Origin: Paludibaculum fermentans
Lineage (GTDB): Bacteria > Acidobacteriota > Terriglobia > Bryobacterales > Bryobacteraceae
Length of the DNA: 64,000 nt
Direction: 5' to 3'
Assembly (NCBI RefSeq): GCF_015277775.1
Contig: NZ_CP063849.1
Span: 3,224,001-3,288,000 of the forward strand
Part shown: positions 8,935 to 16,683 of the stretch, piece by piece
Numbering within the stretch: the first letter of the stretch is position 1
Layout: every line of letters starts with the position of its first letter
The notes under the pieces: model-generated
Databases searched by the model: none
What the model saw: only the letters and a program-made list of their open reading frames with translations
Told to the model about the DNA's origin: nothing
Translations under genes and position numbers: made by a program

Positions 8935-10503
8935 ATGGCAATACGAATTGAAAAAGGCGGGTGGGCTTTCATCTTTGTGCTGGGCTTGGGCCTGGTGGGC
9001 TACAGCCTGGACCGGTATGGGGTGGTGAACCTGTCAGGTCTGCTCGGCAAGGGCGGCGACAAGGCGGCGAGCAAGTCGGCTGTGGACACGTCGAAGCCGC
9101 TGCCCACGACGGGCGACAAGGAATCGAACGAAGTCCGGGTGAGAGTGAATATCTGGGTGGGCTGCGTGGGCGGCCTGGTGGCCAACGGCGGCCTGGACAC
9201 CGCGGCGGGCTCTATCTACGACAAGAAGGGCATCAAGGTTTCGTTCAAGATCATTGACGACTGGACGGAAGGCACGGCCGCGCTGGCATCGAACAATGTC
9301 GATGTGATGCTGACTACGGCCGACGTCTGGGCCAAGGACTACGCGCAACTGGCCGAGAAGGGTTTCCATGCCCGGGCGGTCTATATGGTGGACTGGTCGC
9401 GCGGCGCGGATGGTGTAATCGGCAAGCAGGGCGTGAACAGTATTGAGGATCTGGCGGGCAAGAGCGTGGCCTTCGCGCCTTACACTCCGTCGCACTTCCT
9501 GCTGTGGAACGGCCTGAAGACCTCCGGCCTGACGACCGAGCAGCGGACTGAGATCTTCGCCAAGGCCGTGCATACGAAAGACGGCATCGAGCCGGCGACC
9601 CTCTTCGCGCAGCAGAAGGTGGACGCGGCCGTGGCGTGGGATCCGGACATGAGCGACGCGGTGGCGAAGCGCAAGGGATCGAAGAAGATCTACGACACGC
9701 GCGTGGCGAACCGGTTGATCGCGGACATCCTGGTGGTGAGCGACCGGTTCTCGAATGCCTCCCCGCAGACGCTGCGGAAGTTCCTGGAAGGCTGGCTGGA
9801 AGGCGTGGAGTTCATCAAGCAGCAGCCGTCGCGGGCGCACACGCTGATCGGGACGATCAAGGATTTCAACATCCCGGCCGATCTGGCGAAGACGATGCTG
9901 GAAGGCGTCAGGCTGAGCGATTACGCCGACAACAAGGCGTTCTTCGGCCAGGGCGCGGGCAGCGATTACCACAACATCATGGGCATGGCGCAGGACATGT
10001 ACCGCGAGATGCGACTGGTGAAGGGCGTACCGGATCTCGAGGGCAGCGTGGACCGGCGGTATGTGGCCGGCATGGAAGGCAAGTTCTCGTCGACGTCGAC
10101 CGAGGCGCCGATTGAGTACAAGGCTCCGCCGAAGGGCGCGACGCCCATCGCGACGCAGCGCCGGGCGATCTACTTCGAGACGAACTCGGCGGCGATGAGC
10201 ATGGACTCGCGAGCGGTGGTGGATGAAATTGGCGGCATGATGCGCGCGTACGAGAATACGGTGGTGGATATCGATGGGAACTCGGATGCCACCGGGTCGC
10301 GTGAGATCAATATGTCGCTCTCCCGGGAGCGTGCTGAGACGGTGAAGAGCTATCTGATGAAGAAGTACGGCTACCCGGCCAACCGCATGCGGACGGCTGG
10401 CAACGGGCCGGATAAGCCGATCGACAACAACGACACGCCGGAAGGCCGCGAGAAAAACCGCCGCACGGATATCAAGATCTACGCGAATCCGGCGGGGCAA
10501 TAA
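8935..10503 (+). CDS. ABC substrate-binding protein fused to an OmpA peptidoglycan-binding domain
   Basis: A 522-residue fusion. Residues about 10-28 (WAFIFVLGLGLVGYSLD) form one hydrophobic segment without a clear cleavage site, so it probably anchors the protein in the inner membrane. Residues about 65-370 resemble NMT1/TauA-type periplasmic binding proteins for small organic substrates ('GCVGGLVANGGLDTA', a GKSVAFAPYTPSHFLLW segment). Residues about 405-520 are an OmpA-like domain with NMSLSRERAETVKSYL and TPEGREKNRRTDI, the segments that hold meso-diaminopimelate of peptidoglycan. The gene lies between the PspA gene (27 bp upstream) and the permease gene, whose ATG shares a base with this stop codon. 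The fusion would hold the importer's receptor between membrane and cell wall. The ligand is unknown. Confidence 0.85.
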   Translation: MAIRIEKGGWAFIFVLGLGLVGYSLDRYGVVNLSGLLGKGGDKAASKSAVDTSKPLPTTGDKESNEVRVRVNIWVGCVGGLVANGGLDTAAGSIYDKKGIKVSFKIIDDWTEGTAALASNNVDVMLTTADVWAKDYAQLAEKGFHARAVYMVDWSRGADGVIGKQGVNSIEDLAGKSVAFAPYTPSHFLLWNGLKTSGLTTEQRTEIFAKAVHTKDGIEPATLFAQQKVDAAVAWDPDMSDAVAKRKGSKKIYDTRVANRLIADILVVSDRFSNASPQTLRKFLEGWLEGVEFIKQQPSRAHTLIGTIKDFNIPADLAKTMLEGVRLSDYADNKAFFGQGAGSDYHNIMGMAQDMYREMRLVKGVPDLEGSVDRRYVAGMEGKFSSTSTEAPIEYKAPPKGATPIATQRRAIYFETNSAAMSMDSRAVVDEIGGMMRAYENTVVDIDGNSDATGSREINMSLSRERAETVKSYLMKKYGYPANRMRTAGNGPDKPIDNNDTPEGREKNRRTDIKIYANPAGQ

Positions 10504-11336
10504 TGGCACATCCGTCCACTATCCGCAGGCCCATTGCAAAGCAGTGGCAATTGGGGCTCGGCGTGGCTGCCTGGACGCTGGTGGTGGTGGTGTGGTTCGT
10601 GCTGACGCGCGGCGACCTGCTGCCACCGCTGGCGCTGCCGGATCCGGCGGGCGTCGTGACGGCCATGGTGCGGCTGTGGACCGAATACGACCTACTGGGT
10701 AACGTCTTCCAGAGCTGGTGGCGCATCGCCCAGGCATTCGGCTGGTGTGTGGTGGTGGCGATCCCGCTGGGCCTGGTCATGGGCAGCTTCCCGTGGGTCT
10801 ACCACTTTGTGAATCCGGTGGCGGCGCCGATGCGGTCGATGCCGATCACCGCCTTTCTGCCCGCGTTCATCGCCCTGTTCGGGATGGACGAGGGGATGAA
10901 GGTGGGGTTCCTGTTCTTTGGGATGTTCTTCTACCTGCTGTCGCTGGTGGTGGAAGAAGTGAACAAGGTGGACAACGCGCTGCTGGAGACGGCCTATACG
11001 CTGGGCGCGAACGTGCCGCAGGCGGTGTGGCTGCTGTTCCGGGCCTCGTTCCCGGCGATCTTCGGTTCGTTCCGGATCCTCTACGACATCGGCTGGACCT
11101 ACGTGATTCTGGCCGAGATGGTGAATTCGCGGCGCGGCGTGGGCTACATGGTGGAAGCGGCGCGCAAGGTGCTGGATTTCGAGCGTGTATATGCAGGCAT
11201 CATCGCCATCGGCGTGGCCGCATTTCTGTTCCGATGGCTGTTGACGGCTCTGGAGAGCCGGCTATTCCCCTGGCAACAACCGGCGCTGCGGCAAGCGGCT
11301 CCGCCCGTCCCCACTGGCCATGCAACCAAAGAATAA
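10503..11336 (+). CDS. ABC transporter permease, nitrate/sulfonate/taurine type
   Basis: A 277-residue inner-membrane permease of the binding-protein-dependent class (SsuC/TauC-like). About six membrane spans are visible, the first near residues 17-37. The cytoplasmic EAA loop, which contacts the ATPase, reads LETAYTLGANVPQAVWLLFRASFPAIFGSFR near residues 160-190 and keeps the typical E-A-x3-G pattern in modified form. Start and stop overlap with both neighbours: one base with the binding-protein gene and 17 bases with the ATPase gene. This implies translational coupling and a 1:1 complex. The substrate is unknown; the family mostly handles sulfonates, taurine, nitrate or pyrimidine precursors. 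Confidence 0.88.
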   Translation: MAHPSTIRRPIAKQWQLGLGVAAWTLVVVVWFVLTRGDLLPPLALPDPAGVVTAMVRLWTEYDLLGNVFQSWWRIAQAFGWCVVVAIPLGLVMGSFPWVYHFVNPVAAPMRSMPITAFLPAFIALFGMDEGMKVGFLFFGMFFYLLSLVVEEVNKVDNALLETAYTLGANVPQAVWLLFRASFPAIFGSFRILYDIGWTYVILAEMVNSRRGVGYMVEAARKVLDFERVYAGIIAIGVAAFLFRWLLTALESRLFPWQQPALRQAAPPVPTGHATKE

Positions 11337-12144
11337 GATCGCCCTCCGCAACGTATCGCGGGTCTTCACCAACGCCGCCGGCGAGAAGATCGAGGCGTTG
11401 CGCGACGTAAATCTGGAGGTGGAGGACGAGTTCGCTCCGGACGGCCGGGACATCGGCGAGTTCCGGGTGCTGCTGGGTCCGTCGGGCTGCGGCAAGTCGA
11501 CGATCCTGCGGCTGATCGCCGGGCTGGACTTCCCTACGAAGGGCGAAGTTCTGATGAACGGCCAGCCGGTGACCGGACCGGGATCGGACCGCGGCATGGT
11601 GTTCCAGAAGTACACGTCGTTTGCCTGGCTGACGGTATCGAAGAATATCGAGTACGGGCTGTCGATCAAGGGCACGCCTCCGGCGGAGCGAAAGGAGATC
11701 GTGTCGCACCTGATCGACGCTGTCGGGTTGCGCGGGTTTGAGAACGCCTATCCGCACACGTTGTCAGGCGGCATGCAGCAGAGAGTGGCGATCGCGCGTT
11801 CGCTGGCCGTGCGGCCGCAGGTGCTGCTGATGGACGAGCCGTTCGGGGCGCTGGACGCGCAGACGCGCAACGAGATGCAGGACCTGCTGCTGCGGATCTG
11901 GGACGAGACGGCGGCCACGGTGCTGTTCGTCACGCACGACGTGGCGGAGGCGGTGTTCCTGGCGGACCGGATGTATATCGTGAGTTCGCGCCCGGGCACG
12001 ATCGTGGAGGAAATCCCGGTCCCGTTCGGGCGGCCGCGCGACCAGGGACTGAAGGAGCAGCGCGAATTCCAGGAAGTTGAGGCGCACGCCCTGGCCCGGT
12101 TGCGCAGAGCCGGCGGCGCCGGACAGGTGCGGGTCAGCGTTTAG
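11320..12144 (+). CDS. ABC transporter ATP-binding protein, nitrate/sulfonate/taurine type
   Basis: A 274-residue ATPase subunit for the permease encoded just upstream. The Walker A motif GPSGCGKST spans residues 53-61. The Q-loop region follows, then the ABC signature LSGGMQQR near residue 148, Walker B LLMDEPFGALDAQ near 170, and the switch His in FVTHDVAEAV. An acidic insertion (EVEDEFAPDGRDIGEF) precedes the Walker A strand and is longer than in SsuB/TauB. The gene begins 17 bases inside the permease gene. All catalytic residues are intact, so it should be active. No substrate can be deduced. Confidence 0.9.
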   Translation: MQPKNKIALRNVSRVFTNAAGEKIEALRDVNLEVEDEFAPDGRDIGEFRVLLGPSGCGKSTILRLIAGLDFPTKGEVLMNGQPVTGPGSDRGMVFQKYTSFAWLTVSKNIEYGLSIKGTPPAERKEIVSHLIDAVGLRGFENAYPHTLSGGMQQRVAIARSLAVRPQVLLMDEPFGALDAQTRNEMQDLLLRIWDETAATVLFVTHDVAEAVFLADRMYIVSSRPGTIVEEIPVPFGRPRDQGLKEQREFQEVEAHALARLRRAGGAGQVRVSV

Positions 12145-12205
12145 AAGCCGTGGCGGTTGCCGGGCGCACCCTTATACAATCGATTAGCAGACATACGCGT
12201 CGCAC

Positions 12206-13111
12206 ATGCCCAACGACAAGCCCAATTTCGGTACCGAGTTGAAGGGCGCTATCAACCACAAACTGGACGAAGCGGGCCTTTCGCAGCAGGACTACGTCAA
12301 GGCGGCGCTGAAGTGGCAGTACAACTGGATCGGCCTGGCCGGGGCGGCGGCATTCGCCGTGGTCTCGGGTACAGGCCTGCCGCTGGTGCTGGCCGCGGGG
12401 CTGGAGTTGATGTACGTCGCCCTGGTGCCGCAGAGCAGCCGGTTCCGGCGGCTGGTGCGGTCGTGGAAGTACGCCGGCGAGAAACGCGAGCACGACAAGC
12501 GGCTGGAAGAGATGTACAAGAACCTGCCGCCGGAGATGCGCAGCCGGTATGCGTTCGTCCAGCAGGTGGCGCAGGCGATCCGCACAAACTACCAGCAGCT
12601 TTCGGCCAGTTCGCAGATCTTTGCGCGGCAGATGGCGGAGCGGCTGGATGGGCTTCTGGAAGGCTATGTCCGGCTGCTGTTCACGGCCAATACGCATCGT
12701 GAGTACCTGAAATCGTTGAATCCGGACCAGGTGCGGAGCGAAGTGGCGTTCCTGGAGAAGTCGCTGGAGAAGAATGCGCCGAAGGTGCAGGAGATCAACC
12801 GGCGGCGCATCGAGATCCTGCGCAAGCGGGTGACGAAGTTCGAGAAGATCCAGGAGAACCGCCAGGTGATCGACGCGCAGTGTGCGGCGATCGAGGACGT
12901 GCTGCAGCTGATCCGCGACCAGTCGGTGACGATGCGCGATCCGCAGGAAGTGAGCGCGCAACTCGAGAACCTGGTGCAGGACGTGGAGCAGACCGAGCAG
13001 AGCGTGCGCGAGATGGAAGAGATTTACGCCCTGACCGCGCAGGAGAGCGATGAACTGCGCCTGCCCGAAGCCGGCGGGGAGCCCCCGCAACAGAACCGTG
13101 TCCGGAACTGA
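12206..13111 (+). CDS. Membrane-anchored coiled-coil protein of unknown family
   Basis: A 301-residue protein that I do not recognise. Residues about 45-80 (WIGLAGAAAFAVVSGTGLPL, then VLAAGLELMYVALVP) form one or two membrane spans. The rest is a long charged helical region, about residues 85-290, with heptad-like Leu/Glu/Arg/Gln spacing, probably in the cytoplasm. The gene follows the ABC ATPase after 61 bp and precedes the AAA+ gene by only 2 bp. A TATACA-like -10 element at 12173-12178 could give it a secondary promoter. Position suggests a membrane dock between PspA or the ABC importer and the AAA+ protein, but this is inference. Confidence 0.7.
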   Translation: MPNDKPNFGTELKGAINHKLDEAGLSQQDYVKAALKWQYNWIGLAGAAAFAVVSGTGLPLVLAAGLELMYVALVPQSSRFRRLVRSWKYAGEKREHDKRLEEMYKNLPPEMRSRYAFVQQVAQAIRTNYQQLSASSQIFARQMAERLDGLLEGYVRLLFTANTHREYLKSLNPDQVRSEVAFLEKSLEKNAPKVQEINRRRIEILRKRVTKFEKIQENRQVIDAQCAAIEDVLQLIRDQSVTMRDPQEVSAQLENLVQDVEQTEQSVREMEEIYALTAQESDELRLPEAGGEPPQQNRVRN

Positions 13112-13113
13112 AT

Positions 13114-14850
13114 ATGAGCTCGACCACACCGCCCTCCCCGCTGGAGCCGCTGCCCGCATGGGCGCGCCGGCTCTCTGAGAAGTACTATTCGCGGACGCTC
13201 GCCATGTTCGTGCTGCACGGCAATGTGCACGACCTGGTGCCGTGGAGGCGCGGCGACCGCACGGATTACGTGCCTTTGTCGAAATTCCTGAACGAGGGAC
13301 TGTTCGGACGCCGGGACCTGGTGCTGAGTTACGACCGGGGCGGCGGCATCACGTTTGCGAACAGTGACGTGCAGGCCGACTTCCAGCGCGCGCTGGTGGG
13401 TTACGACTCATTCCATGGCACGAAGTATTCGCAGGGACTGCCGCGCAATCCAGACGCCGTCCTGACCCTGATCGAGAGCTATCTGCGGCTGCGGGTGATG
13501 GACGGCAAGAAGATCGCGTTGATGCTGGATTTCGCAGACTCGATTGTCCCGGCCAGCGATTCGGCGTCGATGGGGTCTGAAGATCGCAACTGCCTGGTGA
13601 TGCTGAAGCGCTGGGCCCAGAACCAGCACTTCCTGCGGGCCGACGTCACTGTTTGCCTCATCGCGGAGAGCCTCTCGGCCGTGAATTCCGGGCTGGTGCA
13701 GAATCCAGGCGTCTCCGCGATCGAGATCCCGCTGCCGGACGAGGCGGAGCGCATCGAGTTCGTCAAATGGCAGATGGCGCTGACGCCGCTGCCGGAGGGC
13801 TCGGAAGTGACAGCGGAGACGCTGGCCAAGCTGGGCGCGGGGCTGAAGCGGGTTCAACTGCAGAACCTGATCTCGCACGCCAGCGAGAACCGGCAACCGC
13901 TGACGCTCGCGTTCCTGACGCGGTTGAAGAAGGAACTGATCGAAGCCGAATCAGGTGGACTGTTGGAGTTCGTGCAGAGCCGGTTTGACCTGTCGATGGT
14001 GGCGGGCCTGGAGCAGGCCAAGAAGAAGTTACAGGACGCGGCCACGGCGCTGCGGGTTGGACGCTTCGACGTGCTGCCGATGGGTTATGTGATCTCCGGT
14101 CCGGTGGGCACGGGCAAGACGTTCCTGACGACCTGTTTCGCCGGCGAAGTGGGGATCCCGGCCGTCATGCTGAAGAACTTCCGCAGCATGTGGCAGGGTG
14201 TGACGGAAGCCAACCTGGAACGGGTATTGACGTTGCTGAAGGCGATGAGCCCGATCGCGGTGGTCGTGGATGAGGCCGACGCGCAACTGGGCGACCGGTC
14301 GAGTTCCGGCGACAGTGGTGTCGGCAACCGGGTTTTCGCGCAGATCGCGCAGTTCATGGGCAATACGGAGTTGCGCGGCAAGGTGATCTGGTTCCTGCTG
14401 ACGTGCCGGCCCGACCTGCTGCCGGTGGACTTGAAGCGCCAGGGCCGTGCGGAAGAGCACATCGCCCTGTTTTACCCGCGCAGCGACGCCGAGCGGCTGG
14501 CGATGCTGCGGGCGATGCAGCGGAAGACGGGGACGCGCGTCGCTTCCGAGGAAGCGGAGCAGTTCTTCCTGGCCAACGCAGGGATGCTCTCGGGCGCTGA
14601 CACGGAAGCCGTCCTGGTGCGGGCTCGGATGAAGAGCGCCCTGGAAGGCGATGCGGCCGTCGACGTCGAGGACCTGAAGGCGGCCATCGCCGACTTCATT
14701 CCGCCCAGCTATCCGGACGAGATCGAATTGCAGAATCTGGTGGCGGTGCTGGAGTGCACTTCGCGCAGCCTGCTGCCGGAGGAGTACCGGACGATGGACC
14801 GCGGCGAGATCCAGCGACGCGTGGCCGAGCTGCTGGCACTGGCGCGCTAA
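13114..14850 (+). CDS. Ycf46-like AAA+ ATPase with degenerate N-terminal ATPase-like half
   Basis: A 578-residue protein in two halves. Residues about 1-260 look like a decayed P-loop/AAA fold: no Walker A is visible, but there is a Walker-B-like strand (KKIALMLDFADSI) and an 'IEIPLPDEAERIEFV' segment typical of Ycf46-type proteins. Residues about 275-500 hold an intact AAA+ core: Walker A GPVGTGKT (329-336), Walker B VVVDEAD (Asp386, Glu387), then a Gly/Ser stretch (RSSSGDSGVGNRVF) like that of Ycf46, and a sensor-1 region FLLTCRPD. The expected arginine finger is not obvious. It is the last gene of the operon. AAA+ proteins that remodel or release PspA/ESCRT-like polymers are known (PspF, Vps4), so a comparable role with the PspA at 8176 is plausible but unproven. 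Confidence 0.82.
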   Translation: MSSTTPPSPLEPLPAWARRLSEKYYSRTLAMFVLHGNVHDLVPWRRGDRTDYVPLSKFLNEGLFGRRDLVLSYDRGGGITFANSDVQADFQRALVGYDSFHGTKYSQGLPRNPDAVLTLIESYLRLRVMDGKKIALMLDFADSIVPASDSASMGSEDRNCLVMLKRWAQNQHFLRADVTVCLIAESLSAVNSGLVQNPGVSAIEIPLPDEAERIEFVKWQMALTPLPEGSEVTAETLAKLGAGLKRVQLQNLISHASENRQPLTLAFLTRLKKELIEAESGGLLEFVQSRFDLSMVAGLEQAKKKLQDAATALRVGRFDVLPMGYVISGPVGTGKTFLTTCFAGEVGIPAVMLKNFRSMWQGVTEANLERVLTLLKAMSPIAVVVDEADAQLGDRSSSGDSGVGNRVFAQIAQFMGNTELRGKVIWFLLTCRPDLLPVDLKRQGRAEEHIALFYPRSDAERLAMLRAMQRKTGTRVASEEAEQFFLANAGMLSGADTEAVLVRARMKSALEGDAAVDVEDLKAAIADFIPPSYPDEIELQNLVAVLECTSRSLLPEEYRTMDRGEIQRRVAELLALAR

Positions 14851-15079
14851 ACCGCTCCTCCTGACAGTCGCTTCCCTTCCCTAATCCCGTCCCACGGGAG
14901 ACACGCGGACATTTTCGACGGCCCCTATATTTTTCTTTGCCTGATGTGACTTCCGCGAGGGATCCCTTGTCAGAGGGAGTGGAAGGGAACACCGCGAATC
15001 TAAGATGGCCATCCCAGGCGCGCCGGCCCCACGTGTGCGCTGACGGGCCCGCCAGATCGCAGCAGTAGAACAGATCCAC

Positions 15080-15811
15080 ATGAAACAACCAGTCCGTCTC
15101 CTCAATCGTTGCTCGGCTGAATTCCTCGGCACATTCTGGCTTGTGTTCGGAGGGTGCGGCAGCGCCGTCCTGGCAGCCGCATTTCCAGGCCTCGGAATCG
15201 GCTTCGCCGGCGTGGCGCTCGCGTTCGGCCTCACCGTCCTGACCATGGCATACGCCATTGGCCATATCTCAGGGTGTCATTTGAATCCGGCTGTCTCCAT
15301 CGGTCTCGTGGCGGCCAAGCGGTTTCCGCTTGAGGAACTGCCGGCCTATGTCGCGTCGCAGACAGCGGGCGCCATCGCCGGAGCCGGGGTTCTGTATGTG
15401 ATCGCCAGCGGCAAGGCCGGATTCGACGCCAGCGGCGGCTTTGCCTCCAATGGGTTTGGCTTGCACTCGCCTGGCGGCTACTCGATGCTGGCTTGTCTGC
15501 TGGCCGAGATCGTGCTCACCTTTTTCTTTCTGTTCATCATTCTGGGGGCGACAGACCGCAGGGCGCCGCAAGGGTTCGCGCCGGTGGCCATCGGCCTCGG
15601 ACTCACGCTGATTCACCTAATCGGAATCCCGGTGACGAACCTCTCAGTCAATCCCGCGCGCAGCACTGGTCCGGCATTCTTCGTAGGTGGGTGGGCCATT
15701 GAGCAACTTTGGCTGTTCTGGGTTGCGCCGATCGCCGGCGCGATTCTGGCCGGTCTTCTGTACCCGGCGCTGGCGGGCAATTCGCTCCCGGCGGAAGACG
15801 AACTCCGCTAG
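15080..15811 (+). CDS. aqpZ: Aquaporin Z-type water channel
   Basis: A 243-residue MIP-family channel with both pore motifs intact: NPA at residues 69-71 (HLNPAVSIG) and at 191-193 ([11 protein letters not shown]). The residue after the second motif is Arg, as in all members. Six membrane segments with two half-helices fit the length. His181-like and other small selectivity-filter residues and the short loops favour water-selective AqpZ over glycerol-conducting GlpF, but this rests on sequence impression. It opens a cluster with MscL and an MscS-like channel, which fits osmotic adaptation. The start is the first ATG that gives a short cytoplasmic tail before the first span. Confidence 0.92.
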   Translation: MKQPVRLLNRCSAEFLGTFWLVFGGCGSAVLAAAFPGLGIGFAGVALAFGLTVLTMAYAIGHISGCHLNPAVSIGLVAAKRFPLEELPAYVASQTAGAIAGAGVLYVIASGKAGFDASGGFASNGFGLHSPGGYSMLACLLAEIVLTFFFLFIILGATDRRAPQGFAPVAIGLGLTLIHLIGIPVTNLSVNPARSTGPAFFVGGWAIEQLWLFWVAPIAGAILAGLLYPALAGNSLPAEDELR

Positions 15812-15852
15812 TGTCCGGCGACAACCTTTCGATTCAAGGAGAATTTGACCCC

Positions 15853-16170
15853 ATGAGAATCATTCAACTGGCTCCGGCTTTGCTGGTTGCGGCATCGCTA
15901 TTCGCGGCTCCACAGGCCGCCACCAAAGCCGCGGCTGCAAAATCGGCGGCGTCCCAGACGGCCAAAGCGGCGCCGGCGGCGGCACTTCTGGACCTCAACT
16001 CGGCCACGACGGAACAACTGGAGGCGCTGCCGGGCATCGGCAAAGCCTACGGCGAAAGAATCATCAAGGGCCGGCCGTACAAGGGCAAGAACGAACTGGT
16101 GGATAAGCAGATTGTGCCCGCGTCGGTCTACTCCAAGATCAAGGACAAAGTGATCGCGAAACAGAAGTAG
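15853..16170 (+). CDS. Exported helix-hairpin-helix protein (ComEA-like)
   Basis: A 105-residue protein with a signal peptide (residues 1-~20, [13 protein letters not shown]), an Ala/Lys-rich linker (about 21-45) and one helix-hairpin-helix domain (about 48-100). That domain reads [27 protein letters not shown], matching the ComEA/SLBB-type HhH domain that binds DNA non-specifically. ComEA proteins carry incoming DNA in natural transformation, but many soil bacteria have similar short exported HhH proteins without a proven competence role. The ATG at 15853 follows CAAGGAG. A longer in-frame start inside aqpZ is unlikely because it would remove the signal peptide. Confidence 0.82.
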   Translation: MRIIQLAPALLVAASLFAAPQAATKAAAAKSAASQTAKAAPAAALLDLNSATTEQLEALPGIGKAYGERIIKGRPYKGKNELVDKQIVPASVYSKIKDKVIAKQK

Positions 16171-16228
16171 CGGCGGCCGGCAGAGTATCAGGTTCGGACC
16201 AAAGCAGTAGAAGAAGTAAGGAACCAAG

Positions 16229-16663
16229 ATGTTAAAAGACTTCAGAGCCTTCGTGATGAAAGGCAATGTATTGGACCTGGCGGTCGCGGTCATCATCGGC
16301 GCGGCGTTCGGCGCGATTGTCACCTCGATGGTGAATGACATTATCATGCCGCCGATCGGCATGCTGTTGAGCGGGATCGACTTTAAGGAACTGTTCCTGG
16401 CCTTGAACGGGCAGCACTACGCCTCGCTGGCGGCGGCGAAAGCGGCAGCGGCCCCGGTGATCGCCTATGGCGTGTTCCTGAACGCGGTGATCAATTTCCT
16501 GATCGTCGCGTTCGTGATCTTCGTCGTGGTGCGGGCAGCCAGCAAGCTGCAGAAGCCGGCACCCGCGACAGCGCCGACCACAAAGGACTGCGCGTTCTGT
16601 TTCACCGCGATTCCGATTCCGGCCAAGCGGTGTCCGCACTGCACCTCGCAGTTGACAGCCTAA
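16229..16663 (+). CDS. mscL: Large-conductance mechanosensitive channel MscL with C-terminal zinc ribbon
   Basis: A 144-residue MscL, the pentameric pore that releases solutes on hypo-osmotic shock. The N-terminal helix and TM1 ([20 protein letters not shown]) are canonical, and TM2 is the segment around [19 protein letters not shown]. Instead of the usual charged C-terminal bundle, the protein ends in a zinc-ribbon-like element with Cys121, Cys124, Cys135 and Cys138 (CAFC...CPHC). The extra metal site may act as a redox or metal-sensing cap on the pore (inference). The gene lies 58 bp after the HhH gene and in the same direction as aqpZ, so the three may share a transcript. Confidence 0.92.
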   Translation: MLKDFRAFVMKGNVLDLAVAVIIGAAFGAIVTSMVNDIIMPPIGMLLSGIDFKELFLALNGQHYASLAAAKAAAAPVIAYGVFLNAVINFLIVAFVIFVVVRAASKLQKPAPATAPTTKDCAFCFTAIPIPAKRCPHCTSQLTA

Positions 16664-16683
16664 TCAGACCATCCATCAAGACC

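Noticed and set aside
9034-10509. 491-codon leftward frame opposite the OmpA-fused binding protein
   Set aside because: Arg/His-rich composition and no motif; it is an antisense shadow of a well-supported gene.
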